Shown here: piece after piece, positions 17,673-25,180 of the stretch
Layout: every line of letters starts with the position of its first letter
Position numbering within the stretch: the first letter of the stretch is position 1
Assembly: GCA_003427395.1 (NCBI GenBank)
Contig: BFEA01000143.1
Span: 32,770 to 57,949 of the forward strand
DNA: 25,180 nucleotides
From: Chara braunii
Taxonomy: Eukaryota; Streptophyta; Charophyceae; Charales; Characeae
Direction of reading: 5' to 3'
Notes under the pieces: model-generated
Databases searched by the model: none
What the model was told of the DNA's origin: nothing
The model's input: the letters and a program-made list of their open reading frames with translations, nothing else
Position numbers and translations under genes: made by a program

Positions 17673-18693
17673 TGCGAGGATCTGGGTCCTCGGCAGGCCT
17701 TTGGGGGCCTTGTATGCAGCATTGCCCGCCCTAAGTGAAGGCGGGCCTAACAAATCACCTGAGGCCCTCGACTGTCAATTTCATATTTTGGGTCTAGGCA
17801 GTTGCGACGCGGCAGTTGGTTGAGAGAAACTCAGGCCGTGCTACACAACCATTTCCACGGCCTTCCGGGCCTTTCCAAGAAATGCAGGCCCTGGGCGTGA
17901 TTCGCAGCCTCATACAGAGACAGTTGGGCGCCCAACTGAACGAGGCCCAGCAGCCCAGTGGCTGTTGCATCCAGGCAGCCTCCTGGGGGCCTTCCGGAAG
18001 CTTCTGGGCCCAGGCCAGTCCAGCCAAGCTGCACGAGCAGGCCGGCTCTTTCCATAAAGGAAAGAGCTCTCCCCCTAGCAGGGCATTCGGTCACTTACTG
18101 GCTGGCCGCAGCGCTGCTGGAGCGATAGCTCGCGGGCTGGCTTCTGGCATTGGGAGCAAGAGGCTGTGCACGTGCGGTCGTGTGGTGAGACAGGGTGCTG
18201 CTGAGGGCAGCGCCATAGCCAGCCTCCATAGCGGGCTCGGCTTGGATGTACAGTGAGGCGCAAGGGTGGTCTTTGGGTGTGAGAGAGGACAGGTGTGGGT
18301 GTTAAGTCAGGGAAGGGCGAAGGATGATGATGATGATGATAATGATGTGAGGGCACTTACCTTGTATTGGCGATGGTCTGCATATGGGCGACATCTTCAA
18401 GTACTTCGGGTTGCCGCTGATGTCAACAGTTGCATTGTCTATTATTAGGCTGATCGTAGCTGTGTAGGAGTAGGCTGGGCGTTGAGCGCCAAGTAGGAGT
18501 GTGAAGGGACTGGACTCTTGTGTTGCTGAAGGAGAGAGGAAGCTCTCCATGACATTGGTTTTTTCAGTACTATGAACCTCCATTGGTGTATTATTGGTGC
18601 AATGCTGCTCTCTGGACACAGTGTGACTATCCGGCTTTTAATGTGATGGTGTAATCTGGATTTGTCATCTCGTTGTTGCTTATTTTCCTTGCA
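17673..18693 (+). repeat. 3' LTR of the gypsy element
   Basis: The 1021-bp LTR starts TGCGAGGATCTGGGTCC and ends TTTTCCTTGCA. One copy of the start hairpin is present (17724-17746, arms GCCCGCC/GGCGGGC). A GAT/AAT microsatellite lies at 18322-18348. The palindrome is slightly decayed (GGCGT-TGA-GCGCC, 18478-18490). It supplies the right boundary that the gap conceals in the 5' LTR. Confidence 0.93.
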
Positions 18694-19970
18694 ACATAAT
18701 CAAGGGACCAAAAAGCCCCTCAAACAAACCGGCCGACATCATACTCCTGCAGGAGACACATCTATCCAACTCTGAGGAACACATGAAGAGAATTTTTTTT
18801 TCACAAGGGAAGTATGAGTAAAAGACGAAATGTGGGCAACACACACAAGCTCGGCCACCAAAGGGACAACAATTCTGATACCAAAATCCTTACGCTTGTA
18901 CACAGCAGGCTCGGTAGCAAGGACCGAAGGTGACAAGGAAACAGGAAGATTGTGGTGGATGGATGAATCGTCAACATATACGCTCCCAACAACGCTGTGG
19001 AACAAGCATCTTTCATGCTGACGGTGGGACAAATAACCACACCCCTTTCCCCTTGCGTCATAGCAGGAGACTGGAACCCGACTCTAGACCCAGGCAATGA
19101 CAGAATCTCCAGAGCCGCTTCTCAACAATCCTCCCAGCAAGCAGCCCCAATCATCCAACTAATGATGGATCAGTCTGATAGACCCATTCCATACGCTTCA
19201 CCCAGATGCTAAGGCTTTCTCCCTGGTAAAGAAGAACCATGCTCACCACACAACCTTTTCTAGAATCGACTACTTCCTAACCTCCGAATCTATGATGGGG
19301 GCTATCAAGGAAGCCGATATTCTGGCACTCCCCCTCTATGCAGGACTGGATCACAGGCCCATCGAATTAATCATATGATTCGAACAATATGATACAAAAG
19401 GAGCCAGCTTCCACAAACTTAAAAACTCCCTACTCCTAAGTCATACCTTCAGGGAGAGGACACAAGAGTGTTGGCTTAATCCTAGAGGTATGCTCTTGGA
19501 TGGTCAAGATAGATGAAAATGGTTTCAAGAGAGTTATCTCTTACTATCCTAGTCAATCGCTTGACCATCTCGAAAACTCGCTAATGACCGCAGATAGAGG
19601 AAGCAGTATCTTGAAATGGCTATGAAGATTGCTGAGACCAGTCTCTCAAGCGACCCCTACTCGCCGCTATACACAGCCACCCTAGAACAATCAAGGGAGG
19701 AGCTGTCACTATGGAGAATGTGGGAACTGAGAGGGCTTCAGGTAAGGGCAAGAATGACCAACTGCGAGTTAAACGAATCAATGAGCAAACAATGCTTTGC
19801 AATAATAAAATCAAACAGCAGGACCAACACGATAGGTGGTCTGAAAGAACTATCAGATGAACAACCCATTAGAACAGATAGCGAGGATATGCTACAAATA
19901 GCTAAACGGTTCTATCAGGAGCTTTATCAGAAAAAAACCAGTTTCCTCCCCTCTAAGCAGTAAGAGAAGC
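18694..19970 (+). pseudogene. LINE ORF2: endonuclease remainder and linker to RT
   Basis: After the ACAT duplication the endonuclease resumes with NKPADIILLQETHLSNSEEH, then a frameshift near 18820. Motifs seen in two or three frames include VIAGDWNPTLDPGNDRIS (catalytic GDWN), TFSRIDYFLTSESM and ALPLYAGLDHRPIELI (the terminal DHRP signature). The linker before the RT includes a readable frame at 19616-19963 (AMKIAETSLSSDPYSPLYTA to QKKTSFLPSKQ). Stops such as TGA after ELII look like Trp codons changed by one transition. The sequence identifies an L1-type endonuclease; it is not translatable. Confidence 0.88.
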
Positions 19971-20499
19971 AAGGGCCAAAATGCTCCACTACTTAGACAA
20001 AACAATCACAACAGAGCAAGCAGCAGTGCTAGACAAACCAATCACCCCAGAGGAACTAAAAGTAGCACTGCAAATCATGAACAATAACAAGTCCGCAGGC
20101 ATAGATAGTCTTACCAAAGAATTATGAGTCCAATTCTAGCCTGTGTTGGGGAAAGACCTATTGCAGTTTTACGAAGATAGCTGGGAAAAGGGAGGCATGG
20201 GAGAACTTTTAAGCAGTAGCGTGGTGACCCTCCTCTACAAAAAGGTTGAGCGCGAAAATATTTGAAATTACAGACCAATTTCCCTCCTCACCGTTCCATA
20301 CAAGATACTAGCAAAAGCACTAGCCCTCAAAATTCTGGATCTCGCAGACAAGTGCTTCCACATAGATCAAGCTGGATTCATCCCAGGCAGGTATATTTTA
20401 GACAATGTCCTCACGCTGAATGAGGCCTCCTGAAAAGTAAGGGAAAAGAGATTAAATACAACAATCCTGTTCTTTGATTTTGAGAAGGCCTACGAGCAC
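19971..20499 (+). pseudogene. LINE ORF2: RT N-terminal part to motif A
   Basis: One frame carries KPITPEELKVALQIMNNNKS, AGIDSLTKEL, then VVTLLYKK, NYRPISLLTVPYKILAKALA, HIDQAGFIPGRYILDNVLTL and ILFFDFEKAYEH. These are RT blocks 0 to A of non-LTR elements; motif A has the catalytic Asp in FFDFEKAY. Several TGA/TAG codons interrupt at positions where L1-like proteins commonly have Trp (KEL*VQF*PVLG, NEAS*KV). The RT is broken at 20499/20500 by another LINE fragment and continues at 22701. Confidence 0.9.
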
Positions 20500-20529
20500 C
20501 TCATTTTCTCATCAGCCTCCCCCTGGGTT

Positions 20530-21258
20530 CCCCTAGCTTTGGCACAAATCGCGACCCTGGCCCCAGAGGCCCCACCCGATACTAACTCGTTGGTGTGGCT
20601 TGAAGAAAGGAATTGGAGGCTACCAAGGAAGTACAGGAACGGGGACCCCACAGACGAGCAGTGGCTGCTCCTACGAACATGGAGGAAATTGCCCCCTCCT
20701 CATCGATCGGCACCAGAAAGGTGGGAGGAAATATTCATACAGCCCCTGTTTGGTAACAGACTAATTATGGACCCCATCGGCCGCGTGAGGTGTAGTTCGG
20801 ACCCCCCATGGAAGGGTTGGGTGAAACGCGGGGCCCGGAGGGTGGGTGACCTTTGGGACATGGGCATGGGGGAGTGGAAGAGCGCAAAGAGGATGTGTAG
20901 ATGGCTGTGGTATTGCCACTTCACAAAATCTGCACTTGATGAGCTCATTGAAAGCCTCCATTGGTATAACATCCTTCGGAGGGGCCCTCACTTGGAAGAA
21001 GGAGACTGGGTAGGGCTACCTGGCCATGAAAAACAAATAGGGCTAGTGCACCTGGTAGAGCAAACGCAAGTCCTGATCGAAGGTTTCTCCATTCAGGAGA
21101 ATGGTCAACTACGGGGGAGCCGACAAAAGGAAGTATATCGTGTCAGAGTGATTGACAAGGGAAGAGGTTGGAGGGCCTACCGGCCAATGACCCCAATTGA
21201 GGACCTTCCCTTCGATCCCCACGAGTGGCGTTGGTCCCAGAAAGACCTGTCAGGCTGA
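20530..21258 (+). pseudogene. LINE ORF2 C-terminal region, first part
   Basis: The 239-codon frame (first Met-like codon at 20539) has no start of its own in biological terms, as it is the continuation of a longer ORF2. It contains EEIFIQPLFGNRLIMDPIGR, then PPWKGWVKRGARRVGDLWDM, the region between RT and the C-terminal zinc motif in plant L1-type LINEs. It ends at TGA 21256-21258 after WSQKDLSG, and the same frame goes on beyond it, so the stop is probably a mutated Trp codon. The function of this region in LINEs is poorly defined. Confidence 0.75.
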
Positions 21259-22203
21259 AGAAGGGAAGGGAAGGTGAAGACGATAGCACTAGCCAACCTA
21301 AAAACCAAGTCGGTATACCGAATGCTCAGATCCAAACGCAGACTGCGAGACATAGTAGAAGACAGATGGTATCGTCACCTCAACATAGATTGTGGTCTGC
21401 TCAAACCCATGAAGTGGTTTGGGGAATATGCAGTGGCAGATTGCGCACCGGTGCCTATCGACCAACGATTGGCTGATAGAGCACACACAATTGGAGCAAC
21501 AGGGGCGGGCACTACCATGGTGCCACAGATGTCTTCAGTGCTACCCCGAAAAAAAGCGCTCCGAGACGATCGAGCACATTTTCCTTCAGTGCCCTGCGGC
21601 CGTATTACTATGGAGGTGGTGGGACAGGATTTGCCGAACTCATTATGGCCATGGGACTGGAGGGCCATACTTTTGGGACACTACCCCCAGATTCGAGAAA
21701 ACACATTCGAAGAAAACATGTTTCGCCTGGGTAGACGCGTCGTCCTATGGGTAATATGGTGGAGAAGGTGCATTCTGGAAATTGAGGGAGCAAGGGTGGA
21801 AGATGGGGAGGTCACAAAGCAACTACGATTATTAGTTCAATATGAGATCACAGCCCAATGGCGGGCGACTAAGGCAAAGCTGAACCAAGTACATACCAGG
21901 GGTGATATCAATAGAATCATCTCTCAGTTCTGTGAGGACTGGTTGGGAGGGAAGAGGGAGGGATGGGTGGCAAAGGTGAGTTGGGAGGGTGATGGGCAAC
22001 CGGGACACCAACAGGAACATCGACAGGAGGAGGTGGGACCGCAAGGGGGGCAACAGGCAGAGATTAAAAGGGACTATCATCTGCATTTTCATGAGTGGAC
22101 AAAGGTCGATCCCAGGGACCCGTTACGACCAGCCCAGGAGTTTACAGACCCCTTCCCCCCCCACCCGTTGTCCTTGGAGGAAATACCACCTGACTCTACC
22201 TAA
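21259..22203 (+). pseudogene. LINE ORF2 C-terminus with zf-RVT-like zinc motif, frameshifted
   Basis: Sequence continues in the upstream frame (KTIALANLKTKSVYRMLRSK). Between about 21430 and 21720 the conserved reading is in the next frame: WQIAHRCLSTNDWLIEH, then WCHRCLQCYPEKKRSETIEH with IFLQCPAAVLLWRWWDRI. This is the Cys/His array of the zf-RVT domain at the end of plant LINE proteins. The first frame, open throughout, resumes the protein with RRVVLWVIWWRRCILEIEG. Two compensating indels explain this. The tail to 22203 is Gly/Gln- and Pro-rich. Confidence 0.8.
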
Positions 22204-22679
22204 GTACCCAAGCTTCCTGCTCATCCATCCGGCGCCATCTACAGGGAAGATGAGCATCTCCCGGGATTTCTGCTGGAACGACAATGAAGCCTCAAAGAGA
22301 ATGCCAGAGCAGATATGAGGAAGCACAGTGAAAGCACAGTGAGAGAGTAGGGCCAGGCGAGGAAATGGACGGAGGCTCCCACTGGTGCCCCCCAGTGGCT
22401 CCTTCCATTTTCCTGAGCCAGACCGCACGCCAGGAGGGGCAGGACGCTGGACCAGGTTTCCAGCAACAGGGCCAGCTTTCTCGTTTTCTCATTTTATCCA
22501 TGTTCTTCCAAAGGACGCTGAGCCTGGTTCTCAGCAGAAAAGATGTATTCAAGGGACGCTGGACCCAGTTTCCAGCAGGTGATGCTCCCCACCAATAGAT
22601 GAAGCGGCCCACCAGGCAAAGCCTCAATTCCGGTGGTTCTCTTACCACCACTGGGATAGAGGCCTTGCACAAGGGCCTT
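22204..22679 (+). other. 3' UTR of the second LINE with hairpin repeats
   Basis: No coding frame is credible. The stretch holds three 19-nt hairpins (22446-22464, 22517-22535, 22558-22576), each preceded by GGAC or GAC. LINE 3' UTRs are often recognised by the element's own RT, so a structured 3' UTR would make sense, but that role is inference. Confidence 0.55.
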
Positions 22680-22699
22680 AAAAAAACAAAACAAAAAAA
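22680..22699 (+). repeat. A-rich tail of the second LINE
   Basis: An A-rich run with interspersed C immediately precedes the resumption of the host LINE's RT frame (GTCAATTGG), marking the 3' end of the inserted copy. Confidence 0.7.
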
Positions 22700-22700
22700 G

Positions 22701-23016
22701 GTCAATTGGCCATTCCTCAACACAAGTATGGAGAAAATGGGTGTGGGACACAACTTTAGGAAGTGGGTCAGGATCTTCTACAACAACACCTCAGGCTGCG
22801 TGCAAGTCAACGGCCTCTGTCCGTACGATACCAAATTTCCCGTCAGTCCAGCAGGGAGACCCTCTAGCCCCCCCAATCTTCCTATTTGTAATGAAAGCAA
22901 TTGCCTCCTTTCTGCGCAAAGACGCCTCAATCCAACGACTACCGGAACTCGACACGGGCACACCCATCATATTCAATTTACAACAGCAATAATGTTCGTT
23001 GATGATCTCACTGTCT
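22701..23016 (+). pseudogene. LINE ORF2: RT palm, remaining part (to motif C)
   Basis: The first LINE's RT resumes with VNWPFLNTSMEKMGVGHNF, RKWVRIFYNNTSGCVQVNG and, after a frameshift near 22845, QQGDPLAPPIFLFVMKAIAS (motif B). A further shift leads to IMFVDDLTV, the motif C box (usual form F/Y-A-D-D). Joined in order to the segment ending at 20499, this restores the usual RT block order. The LINE stops here; the rest of its RT and C-terminus are not seen downstream. Confidence 0.88.
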
Positions 23017-23830
23017 GATGCTCACTGTCTAGGGCCTGTAGCGGACGATATCAGACCTGCAATGATGTTTCCCTCCGAAAGGAGGAAGGTACTGGATGCT
23101 TGGGAGGCAGAGCGGGCTTGAAAGTCACCGCCCAAGGAGGCAAGCTGCCCGGTATATATCCAGGAGGAGTGAATCGCTCCTCCACATTTTGTGGTGTGCA
23201 AGTTTGACATTATAGATGCTGGAGCGAGCGCTTGGCCAGTCCAACGCTGGGGGAGGAAGAAGGAGACCTGGCCTCCATCTCCAGCTATGGTGGAGTGGAC
23301 CGGGGAGGAGGAAGAAGGTGGGCTAGGAGGAGAGTGACGGGGGTACTTACCTGGCTATGGTGGACGGCATCTTCATTTTCTTGGTCGGCGCTGCACCTAG
23401 AAGGCCCCAGTAGGGGTGTGCTGCTTCGAGGAAGACTTTAGGGAAGAGTTAGGCATGGCGTCCATATTAGAGGGGACGTATCAGCTTTGCGTTGTCCTTT
23501 GAACATCAGGGCAAGGCCCCACCAGTCCGCCATAGCCACCTATCATTGAGAGGAGGTAGGTGTAGGTCGTGGCTATGGTGGACCTCACATGTTCCTGGCA
23601 GTAAGGAGGAGATTCAGATTCGGGTTCTGATTCATTCTTTCATTGTTATTATTATTATTTATTGTATTGAAGAGTTTGGTCAAGATAAGGAGGCTGAAGG
23701 TGATGGCGAGTTGGAGGGGGATTTGACACTGGTCTTTGCTGGCGTACATCTCCTTCCATTCTTTATTCTTCTACTTCATTTGTCTGTTTGTCTTTCCAAG
23801 TTCTTTCATTTCAGTTGCAATTGAATGGCA
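23017..23830. other. Possible relic of a related LTR (plus orientation)
   Basis: No gene is seen. Order of features resembles the LTR family in this window: a hairpin near the left end (GGAGGAG/CTCCTCC, 23162-23182), TACTTACCTGG (23345-23354) at the place of the antisense donor-like site, GGCATCTTCA, and CCCAGTAGGGGTGTG as in the LTR segment AAGTAGGAGTGTG. Ends cannot be fixed and no flanking duplication is found. A 10-bp repeat CTCACTGTCT lies at the left junction (23007-23016 and 23021-23030). Confidence 0.3.
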
Positions 23831-24215
23831 TGATTTTTCTTTGTGTCATTGCACTTCAAAATACCCAGGATCATAAGTATAAGATCCTACCTCTTCCACA
23901 GCTTTACGCTCTCGTTCGTGCTCCTCCTGTGTCTCTTTTTGCCTCTTTACTCTCTCCTCCATCTGCTCTTCCTGCTGGCGCCGCACTGCAATCTGAAGAT
24001 GACAGGAAAACCATCGAAAGGAAAGGGGGGCAAGGAGAAGATAGAGCTAGCTTTACGATAGAGCTAGCTTTACGCTCTCTCCGCACTGCAATCTGAAGTC
24101 TCCGTAAATGTTTCGAAGCTGTGAAAAATAGTTTACAACCATTGCATGTTAAGGTCACTTCGCGTTCAAGCGCGTTTATGTGCATTTGTCACATTCAGTG
24201 ACCGCTTCTCATGAG
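23831..24215. other. Unassigned spacer with local duplications
   Basis: No gene is recognised. CCGCACTGCAATCTGAAG occurs twice about 100 bp apart (near 23981 and 24080). GATAGAGCTAGCTTTAC is tandemly duplicated at about 24041-24074, and its 12-bp core GATAGAGCTAGC is the reverse complement of a piece of the MITE terminus at 24231-24242. Confidence 0.45.
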
Positions 24216-24218
24216 TAA

Positions 24219-24340
24219 GGGGGTACTCGTGCTAGCTCTATCTTAAATGTATCTGACCACGTTCACGGCTGCACCTGGATGCAGTCATGTCCTCCCCTGA
24301 TGATGGACATTGACGGTGTGGCAGATACATGTGAGGTTTT
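24219..24340 (+). mobile_element. Partial or decayed MITE, related to the next one
   Basis: It starts GGGGGTACTCGTGCTAGCTC and continues with TTAAATGTATCTGAC and GCACCTGGATGC, collinear with the reverse complement of the element at 24375-24504. The inner right-hand motif GCAGATACAT is kept (24321-24330), but a clear right terminus is not. TAA precedes the left end (24216-24218), as in PIF/Harbinger-type target sites, but no matching right copy is seen. Confidence 0.55.
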
Positions 24341-24374
24341 CCTTTTTTTATTTAAAAAATTGAACTACCACTGA

Positions 24375-24504
24375 GGGCATACTCACACTAGGACTATTTT
24401 ACTTATTTATGGGCGGAGTTATGGTCAGAAGCATCCAGGTCCAGCCATAAATGTAGTCAGAATCCGTCAGATACATTTAAAATAGAGCTATTGTGAGTAT
24501 GCCC
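24375..24504. mobile_element. MITE-like element of about 130 bp
   Basis: Imperfect terminal inverted repeats of about 27 bp are visible: left GGGCATACTCACACTAGG..., right ...TATTGTGAGTATGCCC. There is no coding capacity. Flanking triplets are TGA and CGA, so the target duplication is either decayed or absent. The GGGC terminus and 3-bp flanks would fit a PIF/Harbinger-derived MITE, but the superfamily is not certain. Confidence 0.7.
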
Positions 24505-24714
24505 CGAGGGGGTTTCCAGATTGGTATTTCAACAAGACACCTTCTTGTGTTTCAAAGTGTGTCAACGACAAGTGGGATAAATCGGTGTGCTGGTTTACAA
24601 ATCGGAAGATAGGCTAAGGAATTGTAAAGGCATTCATCCCCTGAAACAACCTCTTTTGGGGGTCGTTGCAGGTACCCGTCACATTTAGGACTGATAATTT
24701 TTTTTTGTTGCTAC

Positions 24715-24840
24715 CAGGGTTGCCGGCGTTCGGGACGGGCCGAACACCCGAACCCGAACGCCCGAACGTTTGGGACCCCCTCTCGACGCGTTCGGACGTT
24801 CGGCCGAACGCGCGTTCGGACGTTCGGCCGAACGCGGAAC
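24715..24840. mobile_element. CpG-rich CCGAAC/GTTCGG block, possible hAT-type terminus
   Basis: Starting CAGGGTTGCCGGCG, the block carries many copies of CCGAAC and its complement GTTCGG, including a perfect 24-bp tandem duplication (24787-24810, 24811-24834). hAT transposons often begin CAGGG and carry short subterminal repeats that bind their transposase. No matching second terminus or transposase is in the window. It stands out strongly from the AT-rich flanks. Confidence 0.35.
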
Positions 24841-25180
24841 CAAAAAACAAAACAAAACAAAAAAAAAAAACAAGTTTCCAAAAATTCTGAAAAAAAAACT
24901 ATGTCATGCAGAAGAATAAACTAAACAACATTTGCCTCAACAGTACATCCAAATTCCTTACCAAATTTGAAATAAAAATGAAATACGAAAAATAAATAAT
25001 ATTAATGAAAATANGAAAAAATAAAACGAGAATGAAATTATTGCGTGGGCGAGCAAGTTTTTGACACCGCCATCTTTGGCGATTTTTCGTTTTTTTTTGG
25101 CTTTGTCAAATGCCATGAAATTTTATACATATGTATCTTACATCATAGAGAACCTACAAATAAAGTTTGAAAAAATAATA
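24841..25180. other. AT-rich end of window
   Basis: A CAAAA/A-rich tract (24841-24870) is followed by AT-rich DNA with one ambiguous base at 25014. No gene or repeat end is recognised. Confidence 0.55.

Larger units (their letters stand above)
10187..18693 (+). mobile_element. Ty3/gypsy LTR retrotransposon (chromovirus-like), full length, defective
   Basis: Two direct LTRs (10187 to about 11218, and 17673-18693) bound gag, protease, RT, RNase H and integrase in the gypsy order, with a divergent chromodomain at the integrase C-terminus. LTR ends are TGCGAGG and CCTTGCA, an imperfect inverted pair. The 4-bp sequence ACAT flanks both sides (10183-10186, 18694-18697). By hand count the visible LTR parts differ by roughly 28 substitutions over about 860 aligned positions, plus small indels, so the insertion is not recent. 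It sits in the endonuclease domain of an L1-type LINE. Frameshifts, in-frame TAG/TGA codons, catalytic changes and an RT deletion make it non-autonomous. Confidence 0.93.
20500..22700 (+). mobile_element. Inserted 3' fragment of a second LINE
   Basis: The insertion splits the host LINE's RT exactly after FEKAYEH. It holds a LINE ORF2 C-terminal region (to about 22203), a roughly 480-bp 3' UTR with three hairpin repeats, and an A-rich tail at 22680-22699. There is no RT or endonuclease, as expected for a 5'-truncated copy made by target-primed reverse transcription. I see no clear target-site duplication; CTCATTTTCTCA at 20500 resembles GTCAATTGGCCA at 22701 only weakly. An internal rearrangement of the host LINE is the alternative. 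Confidence 0.75.

Noticed and set aside
20539-22203. Two adjacent novel cellular genes
   Set aside because: The plant L1-type C-terminal pattern, the zf-RVT-like Cys/His array and the following A-rich tail identify a LINE 3' end.

Overview
The window looks like intergenic, repeat-dominated nuclear DNA of a eukaryote, most likely from the plant/streptophyte lineage. The evidence is a chromovirus-type Ty3/gypsy element, an L1-type LINE with a C-terminal zf-RVT-like zinc motif, and U2 snRNA-derived sequence with plant-like stem-loop spacing. A charophyte alga such as Chara is a guess. I see no intact cellular protein gene. Nearly every recognisable coding stretch belongs to a decayed transposable element.

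Left part (1 to about 4.67 kb): AT-rich DNA with a 25-bp tandem repeat (350-449), a 26-bp minisatellite (2231-2340), and a two-level TACATAG-type satellite (about 2576-3688). After these comes a head-to-head pair of U2 snRNA-derived fragments (3898-3966 minus, 3978-4082 plus); the plus copy runs into a (CAAAAA)n tail.

Solo-LTR cluster (4.67 to 9.29 kb): three diverged solo LTRs of one family, two on the minus strand (4671-5757, 6137-7235) and one on the plus strand (8246-9286), each with a short flanking direct repeat. They share a hairpin near the LTR start, a GGCGC(N3)GCGCC palindrome, and a splice-donor-like site on the antisense strand.

Nested element complex (about 9.8 to 23.0 kb): an L1-type LINE is cut inside its endonuclease domain by a full-length Ty3/gypsy chromovirus (10187-18693). 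That element has LTRs of about 1.02 kb, belongs to the same broad LTR family as the solo LTRs, and is flanked by the 4-bp duplication ACAT. The LINE resumes at 18698, and its reverse transcriptase is cut again, between motif A and the following palm segment, by the 3' part of another LINE (20500-22700). The rest of the reverse transcriptase follows at 22701-23016. The gypsy element is dead: its RT lacks the motif A region, the protease has DTSS instead of DTG/DSG, the integrase has lost the second zinc-finger His and the DDE Glu, and frames are broken by frameshifts and TAG/TGA codons. An assembly gap (11068-11322) hides the 5' LTR end and the primer-binding site.

Right end (23.0 to 25.18 kb): a possible relic of a related LTR, a pair of MITE-like elements sharing termini (about 24219-24340 and 24375-24504), and a CpG-rich block of CCGAAC/GTTCGG motifs starting CAGGGTTGCC, which resembles a hAT end, followed by AT-rich DNA.
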